Source: Nostoc sp. S13 (GTDB taxonomy: Bacteria > Cyanobacteriota > Cyanobacteriia > Cyanobacteriales > Nostocaceae). Taken from it: 48,970 nt of DNA. Made by a program: the position numbers and the translations under genes. Within the stretch, counting starts at the first letter, position 1; every line of letters begins with the position of its first letter. The notes below the pieces were generated by a model that did no database searches, was not told where the DNA came from, and saw only the letters and a list, made by a program, of their open reading frames with translations. The DNA is taken from the NCBI RefSeq assembly GCF_029379315.1, contig NZ_JAQYWQ010000044.1, positions 1 through 48,970 on the forward strand. The letters run 5' to 3'. This document shows positions 32,911 through 40,959 of this stretch, piece by piece.

Positions 32911-33900
32911 CTATTTGCAATTAACGAAGGTCAATTTAGGAAAAAACTCTAAAGCGGCACATGACACTAACATGGGATCTTCAATCGGAGGATTCGTCTT
33001 TGCAACAATGTGAGTAGCAGTAACTTCTTTGAGAGTCCAATTAAAATCTTCTTTTCTATTATGAGCAATACTTTTAACATGAGTGTAGAAATATTCGCCA
33101 CGAGCTAAACGATTAGAACCTTGCTTTGTATAACAAGCATAAGAATCATGTTCAGGAGGTAAAACTTTATTATCTTTTGTACCTAAAATTATTGTCATTG
33201 GTATAGTAAATGTTTTTTTCAAATCTACAGATGATAGTGGGTCTCCAGTTAGTTTCTTCAGACCACAGGGATATTCCCTATTTTCATCGGGAATTGTATA
33301 CGAACCTGCCTCAGCAGCCACAGCCTTTTGGATATGTGCATGGGGCATAAAGATGACCATTCGATGTACGAACTGTGCGCCCGCAGAGTGACCATATAGA
33401 TAGTAAGTATTAGCCTTTACTTTCGTGGTTATTTTGACAAAAGTAAAGATATTTTCAATTTCAGTAAATGCCCATTGGTTTCGAGGATTTAAAATCTTTA
33501 AATCTTTTGTAAACATATTGCCTAGATTATACCCTACAGCTTTTGGAAACCGCTTTTGTTCAAACCGGGGAGCAAGTAAAATAAAATTCGTATGCTGCTC
33601 ACTGTTGTATTTATAAATCTTTCTCCAATCATTTCGATAATCTTGAGCGTTGCGTTTTTCACCGTGCATAGCAAATAAAACTTTAGTATTTTCCTGCAAT
33701 GTATCAGGTAAATAGTAGTAAATAGGAATATAAAAATTACCAGATTTCACTTTGTAAAGAAAACACCCTTCTCCTTTTTTCATAAATTGCAAATTACAAC
33801 TATTATCTGAAGATTTTAAGGCGTAATCAGAGGCATTAGCAACATAAGTTGAATAAAAACATAAGAATACAATTATAATAAAAACGAGCCACTTTTTCAT
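32911..33900 (-). CDS. Secreted alpha/beta hydrolase-like protein
   Basis: A 329-residue protein with a signal peptide (about residues 1-23, ending YVANAS). The mature part looks like an extracellular esterase/depolymerase: VLFAMHGEKRNAQDYRNDW (oxyanion region), YYLYGHSAGAQFVHRM (GHSAG nucleophile, Ser about residue 174) and TIILGTKDNKVLPPEHDSYACY (acid region), with a His near YFYTHVKSIAHNRK. Several Cys suggest disulphides. Substrate unknown; similar secreted hydrolases act on polyesters or phenolic esters. The gene is AT-rich against its neighbours, and stands among repeat DNA, so it may be acquired. Confidence 0.72.
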   Translation of the reverse strand: MKKWLVFIIIVFLCFYSTYVANASDYALKSSDNSCNLQFMKKGEGCFLYKVKSGNFYIPIYYYLPDTLQENTKVLFAMHGEKRNAQDYRNDWRKIYKYNSEQHTNFILLAPRFEQKRFPKAVGYNLGNMFTKDLKILNPRNQWAFTEIENIFTFVKITTKVKANTYYLYGHSAGAQFVHRMVIFMPHAHIQKAVAAEAGSYTIPDENREYPCGLKKLTGDPLSSVDLKKTFTIPMTIILGTKDNKVLPPEHDSYACYTKQGSNRLARGEYFYTHVKSIAHNRKEDFNWTLKEVTATHIVAKTNPPIEDPMLVSCAALEFFPKLTFVNCK

Positions 33901-34311
33901 AATATAAAAAATCTTAAAAAGCCGATATTTTTTACTTGTTTACTATAAAACCTTCAGTCTGATACTAACGGAATTGAGACAAAAATTAAACTGGGTTCAA
34001 CAGTTTGCGATATATCGACGTAAACCCCAAGTGTTTAAGGCATCCCACTATCACGCTGATTATCATCAACCTAATTCATAATTAAAAGCGCTCTGTTAGC
34101 GCAGCCTTAGCGACGCAGGAGCGTCAGTTTGTAAGAGAGGGTTTGTACCCGGTGCTTCGGCGTGAGCGCTCAGTCGAACGGCTTAAATCCCCCTATTCAA
34201 CACAATTATGAATTGTAAAAATGCTGCGATCGCCATAAATAAATTGACAAAAAACTCAATGTATGTGTATTGATGCTTAAGGAAGTTGCTAGGCGATCGC
34301 AAATAAACCAG
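33901..34311. other. Gene-free region with palindromic repeats
   Basis: No gene seen. About 34087-34190 holds palindromic repeat pieces (GCGCTCTGTTAGCGCAGCC, GGTGCTTCGGCGTGAGCGC) of the family found at 3212 and 15420. Confidence 0.5.
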
Positions 34312-34422
34312 CTAAGATGCTTCCTCGTGTTCTAACCAAGCTGTCATATCTGCTATTGATGAAAAATCTAGCAGCGCCAAGGCTAATACTTCCAGTCGTT
34401 CTAAGCTTAAAATCGAAATGCG
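34312..34422 (-). pseudogene. C-terminal fragment of an Rpn/DUF4351-type protein
   Basis: A minus-strand frame ends ...LSLERLEVLALALLDFSS then IADMTAWLEHEEAS-stop (TAG at 34314-34312). This is the usual C-terminal end of the cyanobacterial Rpn-type (PD-(D/E)XK, DUF4351) recombination nucleases. Upstream of about 34422 the frame runs into a palindromic repeat and the rest of the gene is missing. Confidence 0.6.
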
Positions 34423-34431
34423 TAGGTGTAG

Positions 34432-34492
34432 TCCGCACTTCTCTACGAGACGCTGCGCGTAGCTTGCTTCCCCGTAGGGATACGACTTGGCT
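34432..34492. repeat. Palindromic repeat next to Rpn fragment
   Basis: CGCACTTCTCTACGAGACGC, then GCGCGTAGCTTGCTTCCCCG and TAGGGATACGACTTGG; the same blocks occur at 31024-31070 and 3320-3345. It lies exactly where the Rpn-like frame breaks. Confidence 0.7.
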
Positions 34493-34629
34493 CAGTAACC
34501 ACCGCAGGTAGCGCTTTGAATTTGCGATAACTGCCCCACTGGTTACTCTAACTGACGCAGGACAGATCGTCCTTGCTCTTGCCACCTCTGCTTGCAGGTC
34601 GAAGCATTTATGATTGCAGATCGCAACAG

Positions 34630-34862
34630 TTAAGCAATGATATGTACGAAGTCACCATTGTCGATTGTGTAATCAGTCAAAAGTTGACTGGTAAACGTGC
34701 CATTTCCATTCGAGAGATAATACTTACGCTGTGAGGATATTGTCAGTAGCATATGCGCCTTTTTCTTGGCGAATGAAGTCATCTTTGCCGTCACCGTTAT
34801 AGTCTGCAACAATGATATTAACGAAATCACCTTTCTGGATTGTGTAATCAGTCAAAGGTTGG
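34630..34862 (-). pseudogene. Frameshifted FG-GAP/VCBS repeat remnant
   Basis: Two overlapping minus-strand frames together encode one FG-GAP repeat segment: PLTDYTIQKGDFVNIIVADY, NGDGKDDFIRQEKGAYATDN, ILTA-stop (TAA 34726-34724), then in another frame RKYYLSNGNGTFTSQLLTDY and TIDNGDFVHIIA-stop. DYNGDGKDD is the calcium-binding loop of such repeats. The break lies around 34724-34731. It is directly downstream of, and on the same strand as, the secreted protein ending at 34874. Confidence 0.75.
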
Positions 34863-34873
34863 CGAGCATTCCT

Positions 34874-35785
34874 TCAGCTACTTCCACCCACAATGTATAC
34901 ATAAGAACCCAAATTCTCGTCATCTGTACCAACAACCACACCACCTTCTGCACCAGGAACAAGTTCTATACCTTCAATTTTGTGGTAGTTAGAGCGGTAG
35001 AGGGGAACAAATTGAGTATTTTGTCGCCAGACAATTTTGTTACCATGCAATCCCAAGTAACCAGCGACATACACAGCTGACTGAAATGGGCCATCATCTC
35101 CGGCATCACTTGCTGAGGTGATGTACACAATTCCTACGGGGTCTACTTTAATATCTGAAATATGGCGAACATTGCCTGATGGAAATGGTACTTTTAGATT
35201 GCCAGAACCTGCGAGGGTAATTTGATATTTAGCCAAGTCCAACACTCCCCAAAAAATAGTTGCTGGTTGTTTTCTTTCACCTCGATGTGCCCAAATAGCA
35301 ACTAATTTGCCGTCTATATTTTGTAATCCAAATGCTTCAAAATTATTTCCTTGAATAATTCCTGGTAGATTAAATTCCTTGAGAACCGAGATGGTTTTGT
35401 TGACAGGCTCTAACCTGATGTAATACGCTTTTCCAGAACTGCTTAAAGCGATAAAAGAGGATTTTGTTTTCTCTGGAACAGATGTTATGGCTTCTAAGTC
35501 GATAGGCAATTCTATGTTATTTGGCCAGTTTAATGGGAAATATTCAGGTTGGTTCTTACCCTTAATGCTGATGATTGCTAAACGACCTTGGTTTTTTTGT
35601 TTGTTGTCATGCACAATCATAAAATCGAGCGTATAGCTTTGCTGCTCTATCAAAGCTATACCACTGATACCGAAAGGGATACCACCGCGAACCGGACGCC
35701 AATCTTGCGCCCAAACTTGCTGGGATATGAGTAATAATCCACTCAAGACTACTACATTGATGATTAACCTGAGAAACCGAGGCAT
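34874..35785 (-). CDS. Secreted beta-propeller-like protein
   Basis: A 303-residue protein with a signal peptide (about 1-26, ending QQVWAQ). The mature part is beta-rich with repeating phrases like FIALSSSGKAYYIRLEPV, GKLVAIWAHRGERKQPATIFWGVLDL and HISDIKVDPVGIVYITSAS, which suggests a periplasmic or exported propeller, akin to phytase-like/esterase-like proteins. It ends ...GSYVYIVGGSS. I cannot name the family. The debris of an FG-GAP repeat gene starts 12 bp downstream; the present stop might be the end of the intact protein or a new end after decay of a longer one. Confidence 0.6.
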   Translation of the reverse strand: MPRFLRLIINVVVLSGLLLISQQVWAQDWRPVRGGIPFGISGIALIEQQSYTLDFMIVHDNKQKNQGRLAIISIKGKNQPEYFPLNWPNNIELPIDLEAITSVPEKTKSSFIALSSSGKAYYIRLEPVNKTISVLKEFNLPGIIQGNNFEAFGLQNIDGKLVAIWAHRGERKQPATIFWGVLDLAKYQITLAGSGNLKVPFPSGNVRHISDIKVDPVGIVYITSASDAGDDGPFQSAVYVAGYLGLHGNKIVWRQNTQFVPLYRSNYHKIEGIELVPGAEGGVVVGTDDENLGSYVYIVGGSS

Positions 35786-36264
35786 ATTGATTTAGCTAAG
35801 CTGTGAGTATCGGTAAGAGAAGTGTGTTAGCGGATACTCAATCATATCAACAAAGCAGCATTTTGTACTCACAGCTATCAGGTTACTTACGTATCAAAAT
35901 TATAATTTTGGACTTTGACAAAATGTCTTCTTTTATACTAATATTTTAAGTACGGAGTGTGGGTTTTAAATAATTTTCATTAATCAATCAATTTGTATAA
36001 AAAATTCGTAATTCACTTCACGATAAAAGTTGATGTTTTTCCATACATTCCACGATATATCAGGATGAAATGAAGAGGGGAAGGCGATTTAGCCTTCCCC
36101 AAAGTTAAAAATTTAGGAAACTAATATAATATACTGACGCTGAATTCGCTACTCAAGTTTTAACAAAGTATGTTCAGTTTAATTCCCCAGCAAGACAGGC
36201 ACTTCTGTTTTGATGCCTAATTAAAATCCCCGTCACAAAACGTAATTGCGAATTGCGAATTGGT
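35786..36264. other. Gene-free interval with terminator-like hairpin
   Basis: No gene seen. A hairpin GGGGAAGGC/GCCTTCCCC with a 6-nt loop at 36077-36100 lies about 165 bp downstream of hflX and may end its transcript. The part next to 35785 should hold the promoter of the secreted protein gene. Confidence 0.55.
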
Positions 36265-38004
36265 TTAACCACAGTCAACGGCGTATTCAATCAGCTGGGC
36301 AAGACGCTGACGTAGGGTTTCTAATCCCAAGCGCTGACTCGCAGAAATAAACACCGCTAAGGGAAATTCTTCCCTAGCTAAAGCTAGTGTCTCACTATCG
36401 GCTTGATCAATCTTGTTAAAAATAACCAGCGCCGGCCCAGGAGTTATTGGCATTTGCGCCAAGATTTCTCTGACTGAGCGAATATGACGCAACCAAGCTG
36501 GGTGAGATAAATCTACTAAATGTAGTAGGGCATCGGCTTCTGTGACTTCCTCTAAGGTGGCGCGGAAGGCATCCATTAAAGATGCAGGCAGTTCGTGTAT
36601 AAACCCTACCGTATCTGTAATCAGAATTTCCTGATGTTCATTTGTTTCGCCATAAGGAATCACCAGGCGGCGGGTGGTAGGATCGAGGGTGGCAAATAAC
36701 TGGTCGGCTGTATAAACTTCTGCATTCGTCAGAGCATTCAGCAAAGTGGACTTGCCAGCGTTGGTATATCCAACCAAAGCCACCGAGGGAACTTCCCGAT
36801 GCTGTCGTCGCTGTCGTAGCCGTGAACGATGTGCCTGCAACTGGTTCACTTCTTTTTGCAGTCGGGAAATGCGCTGCCCAATGGCACGGCGTTCAGTTTC
36901 CAGTTTGGTTTCACCAGGGCCACGAGTCCCAATACCACCACCCAATCGGGACATCGTGCGACCTCTGCCAGCCAGTCGCGGCTGCATGTATTCTAGCTGT
37001 GCTAGTTCTACTTGCAACTTCCCAGCACGCGACTGAGCGCGTTGGGCAAAGATATCCAAAATAACTTCGGTACGGTCAACCACCCGGATACCAATTTGCA
37101 TTTCTAAGTTGCGGACTTGAGAGGGTGAGAGGTCGCGGTCAAAGACGACGAGATTAACTCCTAGTGTTTGGGCAGTTAGGGCAATTTCTTGCACCTTACC
37201 TTCACCAACTACGGTTTGGGGATGAATGCGCGATCGCTTTTGTTGTATTGTCTGTAATACGTCTCCCCCAGCAGTATCAACTAAACGCGCCAATTCCACT
37301 AGGGTGTCTTGGAATTGTAGGGGAGTTATTTCACTGGTCATCACCCCGACAATCAGCACCCGATCGTGGTCAGCATCTACTTCCTGGGCGATAAATTCGC
37401 GCTGGAATTCCGCTTCCAGATTTTCCACCAAGTCTACTAAATCTTGTTCTGCCAGATCATCCAAGTCCAGAGGTGGCGATATATTCCAACTTGGGGATTG
37501 GATTTGTTTAGAGTGAGCGAAGCCGAATTGGCTTTCCTCTAATTTGACAGCAGCAGGACTAGGAATCAGGGTGCGAGACTCTTGGGGTGTCAGATGAGCT
37601 AGATAAGCTTCTTTGACATACCCAGTCGCACCGCCTCCCCGCCGTGTAAATCCTGTTCCGGTAATATTTAGGACAACTAGAGCATCTAAGCGTTGCAGTG
37701 CCATAGCCGTGAGCGCCGATTCATTGGGCGGTTCTGTCTTCAGATGGGTGGCAATACAACGAATACCACTGAGTCGTTCTGCACCGTAACGGGGTAATTC
37801 CAGGGGTGGAATTTGCGTTTGACGCGGTGTGCCTACCCCGACGCGAATCACTTGTCCGCGACGATTAATGTAGGCGCACACAGGCTGATTGACTTCTGTG
37901 CTAATTGCTGCCAGACGCTGGGAAAAGTCAGATGTGGTGATGCGATCGCCTGGTATGCGCTGGTGATACAGCCGCTGTAGTTGTTTCAGCTGGCTGGACT
38001 TCAA
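36265..38004 (-). CDS. hflX: GTPase HflX
   Basis: A 579-residue translation-associated GTPase that rescues stalled or heat-damaged ribosomes. The glycine-rich HflX signature AGRGRTMSRLGGGIGTRGPGETKLE (about 346-370) is followed by G1 LVGYTNAGKSTLLNAL, G3 DTVGFIHELP and G4 NKID. The N-terminal 180 residues before the usual HflX core are an extension typical for cyanobacteria (MKSSQLKQLQRLYHQRIPGD...). Single gene on the minus strand. Confidence 0.95.
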   Translation of the reverse strand: MKSSQLKQLQRLYHQRIPGDRITTSDFSQRLAAISTEVNQPVCAYINRRGQVIRVGVGTPRQTQIPPLELPRYGAERLSGIRCIATHLKTEPPNESALTAMALQRLDALVVLNITGTGFTRRGGGATGYVKEAYLAHLTPQESRTLIPSPAAVKLEESQFGFAHSKQIQSPSWNISPPLDLDDLAEQDLVDLVENLEAEFQREFIAQEVDADHDRVLIVGVMTSEITPLQFQDTLVELARLVDTAGGDVLQTIQQKRSRIHPQTVVGEGKVQEIALTAQTLGVNLVVFDRDLSPSQVRNLEMQIGIRVVDRTEVILDIFAQRAQSRAGKLQVELAQLEYMQPRLAGRGRTMSRLGGGIGTRGPGETKLETERRAIGQRISRLQKEVNQLQAHRSRLRQRRQHREVPSVALVGYTNAGKSTLLNALTNAEVYTADQLFATLDPTTRRLVIPYGETNEHQEILITDTVGFIHELPASLMDAFRATLEEVTEADALLHLVDLSHPAWLRHIRSVREILAQMPITPGPALVIFNKIDQADSETLALAREEFPLAVFISASQRLGLETLRQRLAQLIEYAVDCG

Positions 38005-38189
38005 ACCTTGGAGATTTCCAAAAATAGTTTCTATAGGCGTTTTTGACCAGTTAAATGGCCCCCCGAATCCTTATATGTCTATTTTACAACAGGGTTTAGG
38101 CTCCTATCTCTCTCCTTTGAGGGATGCGTTATGAATTAGTTCACGGGGATATTGATTTGAGCCTATGGCGGTTCTGAGTTGAGTTCAAT

Positions 38190-38243
38190 AGAGACCTAAC
38201 CCCCAACCCCTTCCCTACTAGGGAAGGGGAGTAAGATTCAAAT
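38190..38243. repeat. CCTAACCCC/AGGGAAGGGG repeat
   Basis: Nearly the same as the second unit at 32683-32735 (GAGACCTAACCCCCAACCCC, hairpin CCCCTTCCCT/AGGGAAGGGG). It sits upstream of hflX, near the end of the UPF0175 gene. Confidence 0.8.
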
Positions 38244-38252
38244 ATATTAGTT

Positions 38253-38504
38253 TCAAGCATTTGCTAAATCAGATATAAGTTCCTCTTCTGTTAAATCAAT
38301 CATCGCTACACCATAACGATGTAAATTAAGTAAAAAAGTTACCCTATCTATACCTGCTAATTGTGCAGCTAAACCAGAAGAAATGCGTTTCATTTCAAAT
38401 AGTTTAACTGCCATCGCTATTTTTGCTTCTTGTTCAAACTGTTCTCGCGTTTGCTGCAAGGCATCTGGTAAAGTTTCTGGATAGTCAATTTTAAGTTGTG
38501 ACAT
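38253..38504 (-). CDS. UPF0175 family protein
   Basis: An 83-residue protein (MSQLKIDYPETLPDALQQTREQFEQEAKIAMAVKLFEMKRISSGLAAQLAGIDRVTFLLNLHRYGV...). This is the complete UPF0175 pattern: a strand, then helices with an AxKLFExxRISSGxAAxLAGxxRxxFL core and a C-terminal acidic tail. Members often act as antitoxins for PIN-type toxins; no such toxin is next to it here. The start at 38504 is preferred, because the upstream frame to 38591 adds an atypical 29 residues. It lies 100 bp downstream of the TPR gene on the same strand. Confidence 0.85.
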   Translation of the reverse strand: MSQLKIDYPETLPDALQQTREQFEQEAKIAMAVKLFEMKRISSGLAAQLAGIDRVTFLLNLHRYGVAMIDLTEEELISDLANA

Positions 38505-38607
38505 AATTTTATCAGGATGATCGCTTTGAATTGAAGTCGTCATAGTTAATATTTTCAGTGCGAGTGTGAAGGCGATCGCTAAATTAATCACTACATTAGT
38601 TTAGTTT

Positions 38608-40188
38608 TTATAGTGGTAATTGAATCAAGGCTTGAAAGCGTTCATCTTCGCGGATACTATCAAAATCTGAGTTGGTTTTTGCCCATTCACGGCATTCATC
38701 AGGACTTAGATTAATTGCTTGTTGTAGATTTTCCAGCGCCTGCTCAATATTACCTTGAACGGCATAACAGCAAGCTTTGTTGTACCAAGCTTTGTGGTCA
38801 TCTGGTTTAATTTTCAGTGCTTGGTCGTAGGATGCGATCGCTTCTTCAGTGCGTCCTAAATTTCTTAGCGCAATGCCGCGATTGTACCAAGCTTGGTCTT
38901 TATCTGGTTTAAATTTCAGTGCTTGGTCGTAGGATGCGATCGCTTCTTCAGTGCGTCCTAAATTTCTTAGCGCAATGCCGCGATTGTACCAAGCTTGGTC
39001 TTTATCTGGTTTAAATTTCAGTGCTTGGTCGTAGGATGCGATCGCTTCTTCAGTGCGTCCTAAATTTCTTAGCGCAATGCCGCGATTGTACCAAGCTTGG
39101 TCTTTATCTGGTTTAAATTTCAGTGCTTGGTCGTAGGATGCGATCGCTTCTTCAGTGCGTCCTAAATTTCTTAGCGCAATGCCGCGATTGTACCAAGCTT
39201 GGTCTTTATCTGGTTTAAATTTCAGTGCTTGGTCGTAGGATGCGATCGCTTCTTCAGTGCGTCCTAAATTTCTTAGCGCAATGCCGCGATTGTACCAAGC
39301 TTGGTCTTTATCTGGTTTAAATTTCAGTGCTTGGTCGTAGGATGCGATCGCTTCTTCAGTGCGTCCTAAATTTCTTAGCGCAATGCCGCGATTGTACCAA
39401 GCTTGGTCTTTATCTGGTTTAAATTTCAGTGCTTGGTCGTAGGATGCGATCGCTTCTTCAGTGCGTCCTAAATTTCTTAGCGCATTGCCGCGATTGTACC
39501 AAGCTTGGTGTAAATCTGGTTTAAATTTCAGTGCTTGGTCGTAGGATGCGATCGCTTCTTCAGTGTGTCCCAAATCAGCTAGCGCAATCCCCTGGTTGTA
39601 CCAAGCATAGTGGTCATCAGGTTTAATTTTCACTGCTTGGTTGTAAGATGCGATTGCTTCTTCAAAGCGTCCTAAATTTCTTAGCGCAATGCCTCGCCAG
39701 TCCCAAGCATAGTGTTTATCAGGTTTAAATTTCAGTGCTTGGTCGAAGGATGTGATCGCTTCTTCAGTGCGTCCCAAATCAGCTAGCGCAATCCCCTGGT
39801 TGTACCAAGCTTCGTGGTCATCTGGTTTAATTTTCAGTGCTTGGTCGTAGGATGCGATCGCTTCTTCAGTGTGTCCCAAATCAGCTAGCGCAATCCCCTG
39901 GTTGTACCAAGCTTGGTGGTCATCTGGTTTAAATTTCAGTGCTTGGTCGTAGGAGGCGATCGCTTTTGTATAATCTTGTCCACTATAATGCAAATTTCCC
40001 AGTTCAAACAGTAATTCTGCTTGGCTACTAGTTACTTGATAATTTTCTGCAAGCAATTCCTGAATTTCTAGTATTTTTTGAGTTCTTTCTTTTGGTGTTA
40101 GGGTGAGATATTTTTCATAGTCTCCATCCTGGAGTATACGTGATGATTCCTGCTTGAGAGTTTCTGCATCAATAGGAAAGTCAAACAA
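38608..40188 (-). CDS. Tetratricopeptide repeat protein with identical repeats
   Basis: A protein of about 526 residues, starting at TTG in this reading, made of about 13 TPR units of 34 residues (AWYNRGIALRNLGRTEEAIA and variants). Six consecutive units carry the same KDQ linker and are identical at DNA level (period 102 bp, 38812-39484). TPRs are protein-binding scaffolds. The N-terminal part (FPIDAETLKQESSRILQDGD) lies in a frame that stays open upstream to 40371 and encodes a membrane-like segment (FNICFVFFLPLFAIKYFI) but has no ATG/GTG/TTG in the proper place, so the gene may be 5'-truncated. Each repeat unit carries one GCGATCGC (HIP1). Confidence 0.8.
   Translation of the reverse strand: MFDFPIDAETLKQESSRILQDGDYEKYLTLTPKERTQKILEIQELLAENYQVTSSQAELLFELGNLHYSGQDYTKAIASYDQALKFKPDDHQAWYNQGIALADLGHTEEAIASYDQALKIKPDDHEAWYNQGIALADLGRTEEAITSFDQALKFKPDKHYAWDWRGIALRNLGRFEEAIASYNQAVKIKPDDHYAWYNQGIALADLGHTEEAIASYDQALKFKPDLHQAWYNRGNALRNLGRTEEAIASYDQALKFKPDKDQAWYNRGIALRNLGRTEEAIASYDQALKFKPDKDQAWYNRGIALRNLGRTEEAIASYDQALKFKPDKDQAWYNRGIALRNLGRTEEAIASYDQALKFKPDKDQAWYNRGIALRNLGRTEEAIASYDQALKFKPDKDQAWYNRGIALRNLGRTEEAIASYDQALKFKPDKDQAWYNRGIALRNLGRTEEAIASYDQALKIKPDDHKAWYNKACCYAVQGNIEQALENLQQAINLSPDECREWAKTNSDFDSIREDERFQALIQLPL
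38812..39484. repeat. 102-bp tandem DNA repeat in TPR gene
   Basis: About 6.6 periods of an exactly repeated 102-bp unit, starting CAGTGCTTGGTCGTAGGATG on the plus strand. The sequence departs from the period at 39485 (T for A) and left of 38812 (T for A). More diverged units flank it on both sides. Confidence 0.95.
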
Positions 40189-40371
40189 CCCCGAACGCCA
40201 GTCAAAGAAGTCTGGGGCGCGTTGAATAAAATATTTAATAGCAAATAGAGGTAGAAAGAAAACAAAACAAATATTAAAGCTATCTCTAAAACGTTCTCGC
40301 TGTTGATTCAGGTTAATTAAAACAGGCGGTACACTCTTCCAACTATATGAATAAATATCTAGCCCTAAAAT
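40189..40371 (-). pseudogene. 5' extension of the TPR frame without start codon
   Basis: The TPR reading frame continues upstream to ATT at 40371, directly preceded by TGA. It encodes ILGLDIYSYSWKSVPPVLIN, then NQQRERFRDSFNICFVFFLP and LFAIKYFIQRAPDFFDWRSG. Similar sequence is, as I recall, internal to longer Nostoc proteins with an N-terminal P-loop ATPase region. That part is absent here, so the TPR gene is probably the remaining 3' two-thirds of a larger gene. Confidence 0.5.
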
Positions 40372-40453
40372 TCATTAGTGAAGTTCTGATACTCGTTGAC
40401 TAGTAAGTAGTTAAACAGAATTACAGCGTATTGCAGGTAAATGAAGTACACGG

Positions 40454-40481
40454 GTAGGGGCACAACATGTTGTGCCCCTAC
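40454..40481. repeat. Perfect 28-bp palindrome, core type 2
   Basis: Arm GTAGGGGCACAACA followed at once by its exact reverse complement. Compared with 24297-24324 the outer GTAGGGGCA/TGCCCCTAC is kept while the inner bases changed on both sides. Confidence 0.9.
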
Positions 40482-40527
40482 GATGATCTGTACCTCACCA
40501 AGTTGCAATCTGCTGTAATTACACAAT

Positions 40528-40605
40528 GTCATTGCGAATGCAGCGAAGCGGAATGAAGCAATCCCAGCCCTTGCGATTGCTTTGCTTCGCTTCGCTCGCA
40601 ATGAC
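40528..40605. repeat. GTCATTGCGA inverted repeat element
   Basis: Ends GTCATTGCGA (40528-40537) and TCGCAATGAC (40596-40605) are exact inverted repeats; the inside has CAGCGAAGCGGAATGAAGCA and GCTTTGCTTCGCTTCGC, also complementary in part. This is a widespread bacterial REP/MITE-like hairpin. Confidence 0.8.
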
Positions 40606-40633
40606 TGTAAATATTTTTGTCCGATTACTTATC

Positions 40634-40915
40634 AAAGACTCATTAATGAAGCTCAAAGACTCATTCACGAGTATTAAAGACTCATCGGCGAGTATTAAAG
40701 ACTTATCGGCATCAAAGACTCATTCACGAGTATCAAAGACTCATTCACGAGTATTAAAGACTTATCGGCGAGTATCAAAGACTCATTCACGAGTATCAAA
40801 GACTCATCGGCGAGTATCAAAGACTCATTCACGAGTATCAAAGACTCGTCGGCAAGTATCAAAGACTGATTCACGAGTAAAAAAGACTCGTCGGCAAGTA
40901 TCAAAGACTCATTAA
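40634..40915. repeat. 21-bp minisatellite
   Basis: About 14 tandem units of 21 bp beginning AAAGACT. Two main unit types alternate: one with CATTCACGAGTATC, one with CATCGGCGAGTATC. One unit (the fourth) is short by 4 bp. Since 21 is a multiple of 3, long open frames appear on both strands (plus: SKTHSRV units; minus: LILADES/LILVNES units). No spacers, so it is not CRISPR. Confidence 0.92.
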
Positions 40916-40959
40916 CAAAGACACTAACAGGGAAGGAAAAAATCTTTACTTCTTTGTTA

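Noticed and set aside
34289..34585. 98-codon minus-strand frame
   Set aside because: It crosses a palindromic repeat in a frame different from the recognisable Rpn C-terminus.
38812..39484. 102-bp repeats as a noncoding satellite
   Set aside because: The period equals exactly one 34-residue TPR and the frame is open throughout, so it is coding sequence.
40634..40915. Regular repeats resembling a CRISPR array
   Set aside because: Units of 21 bp follow each other directly with no unique spacers, and no cas genes are present.
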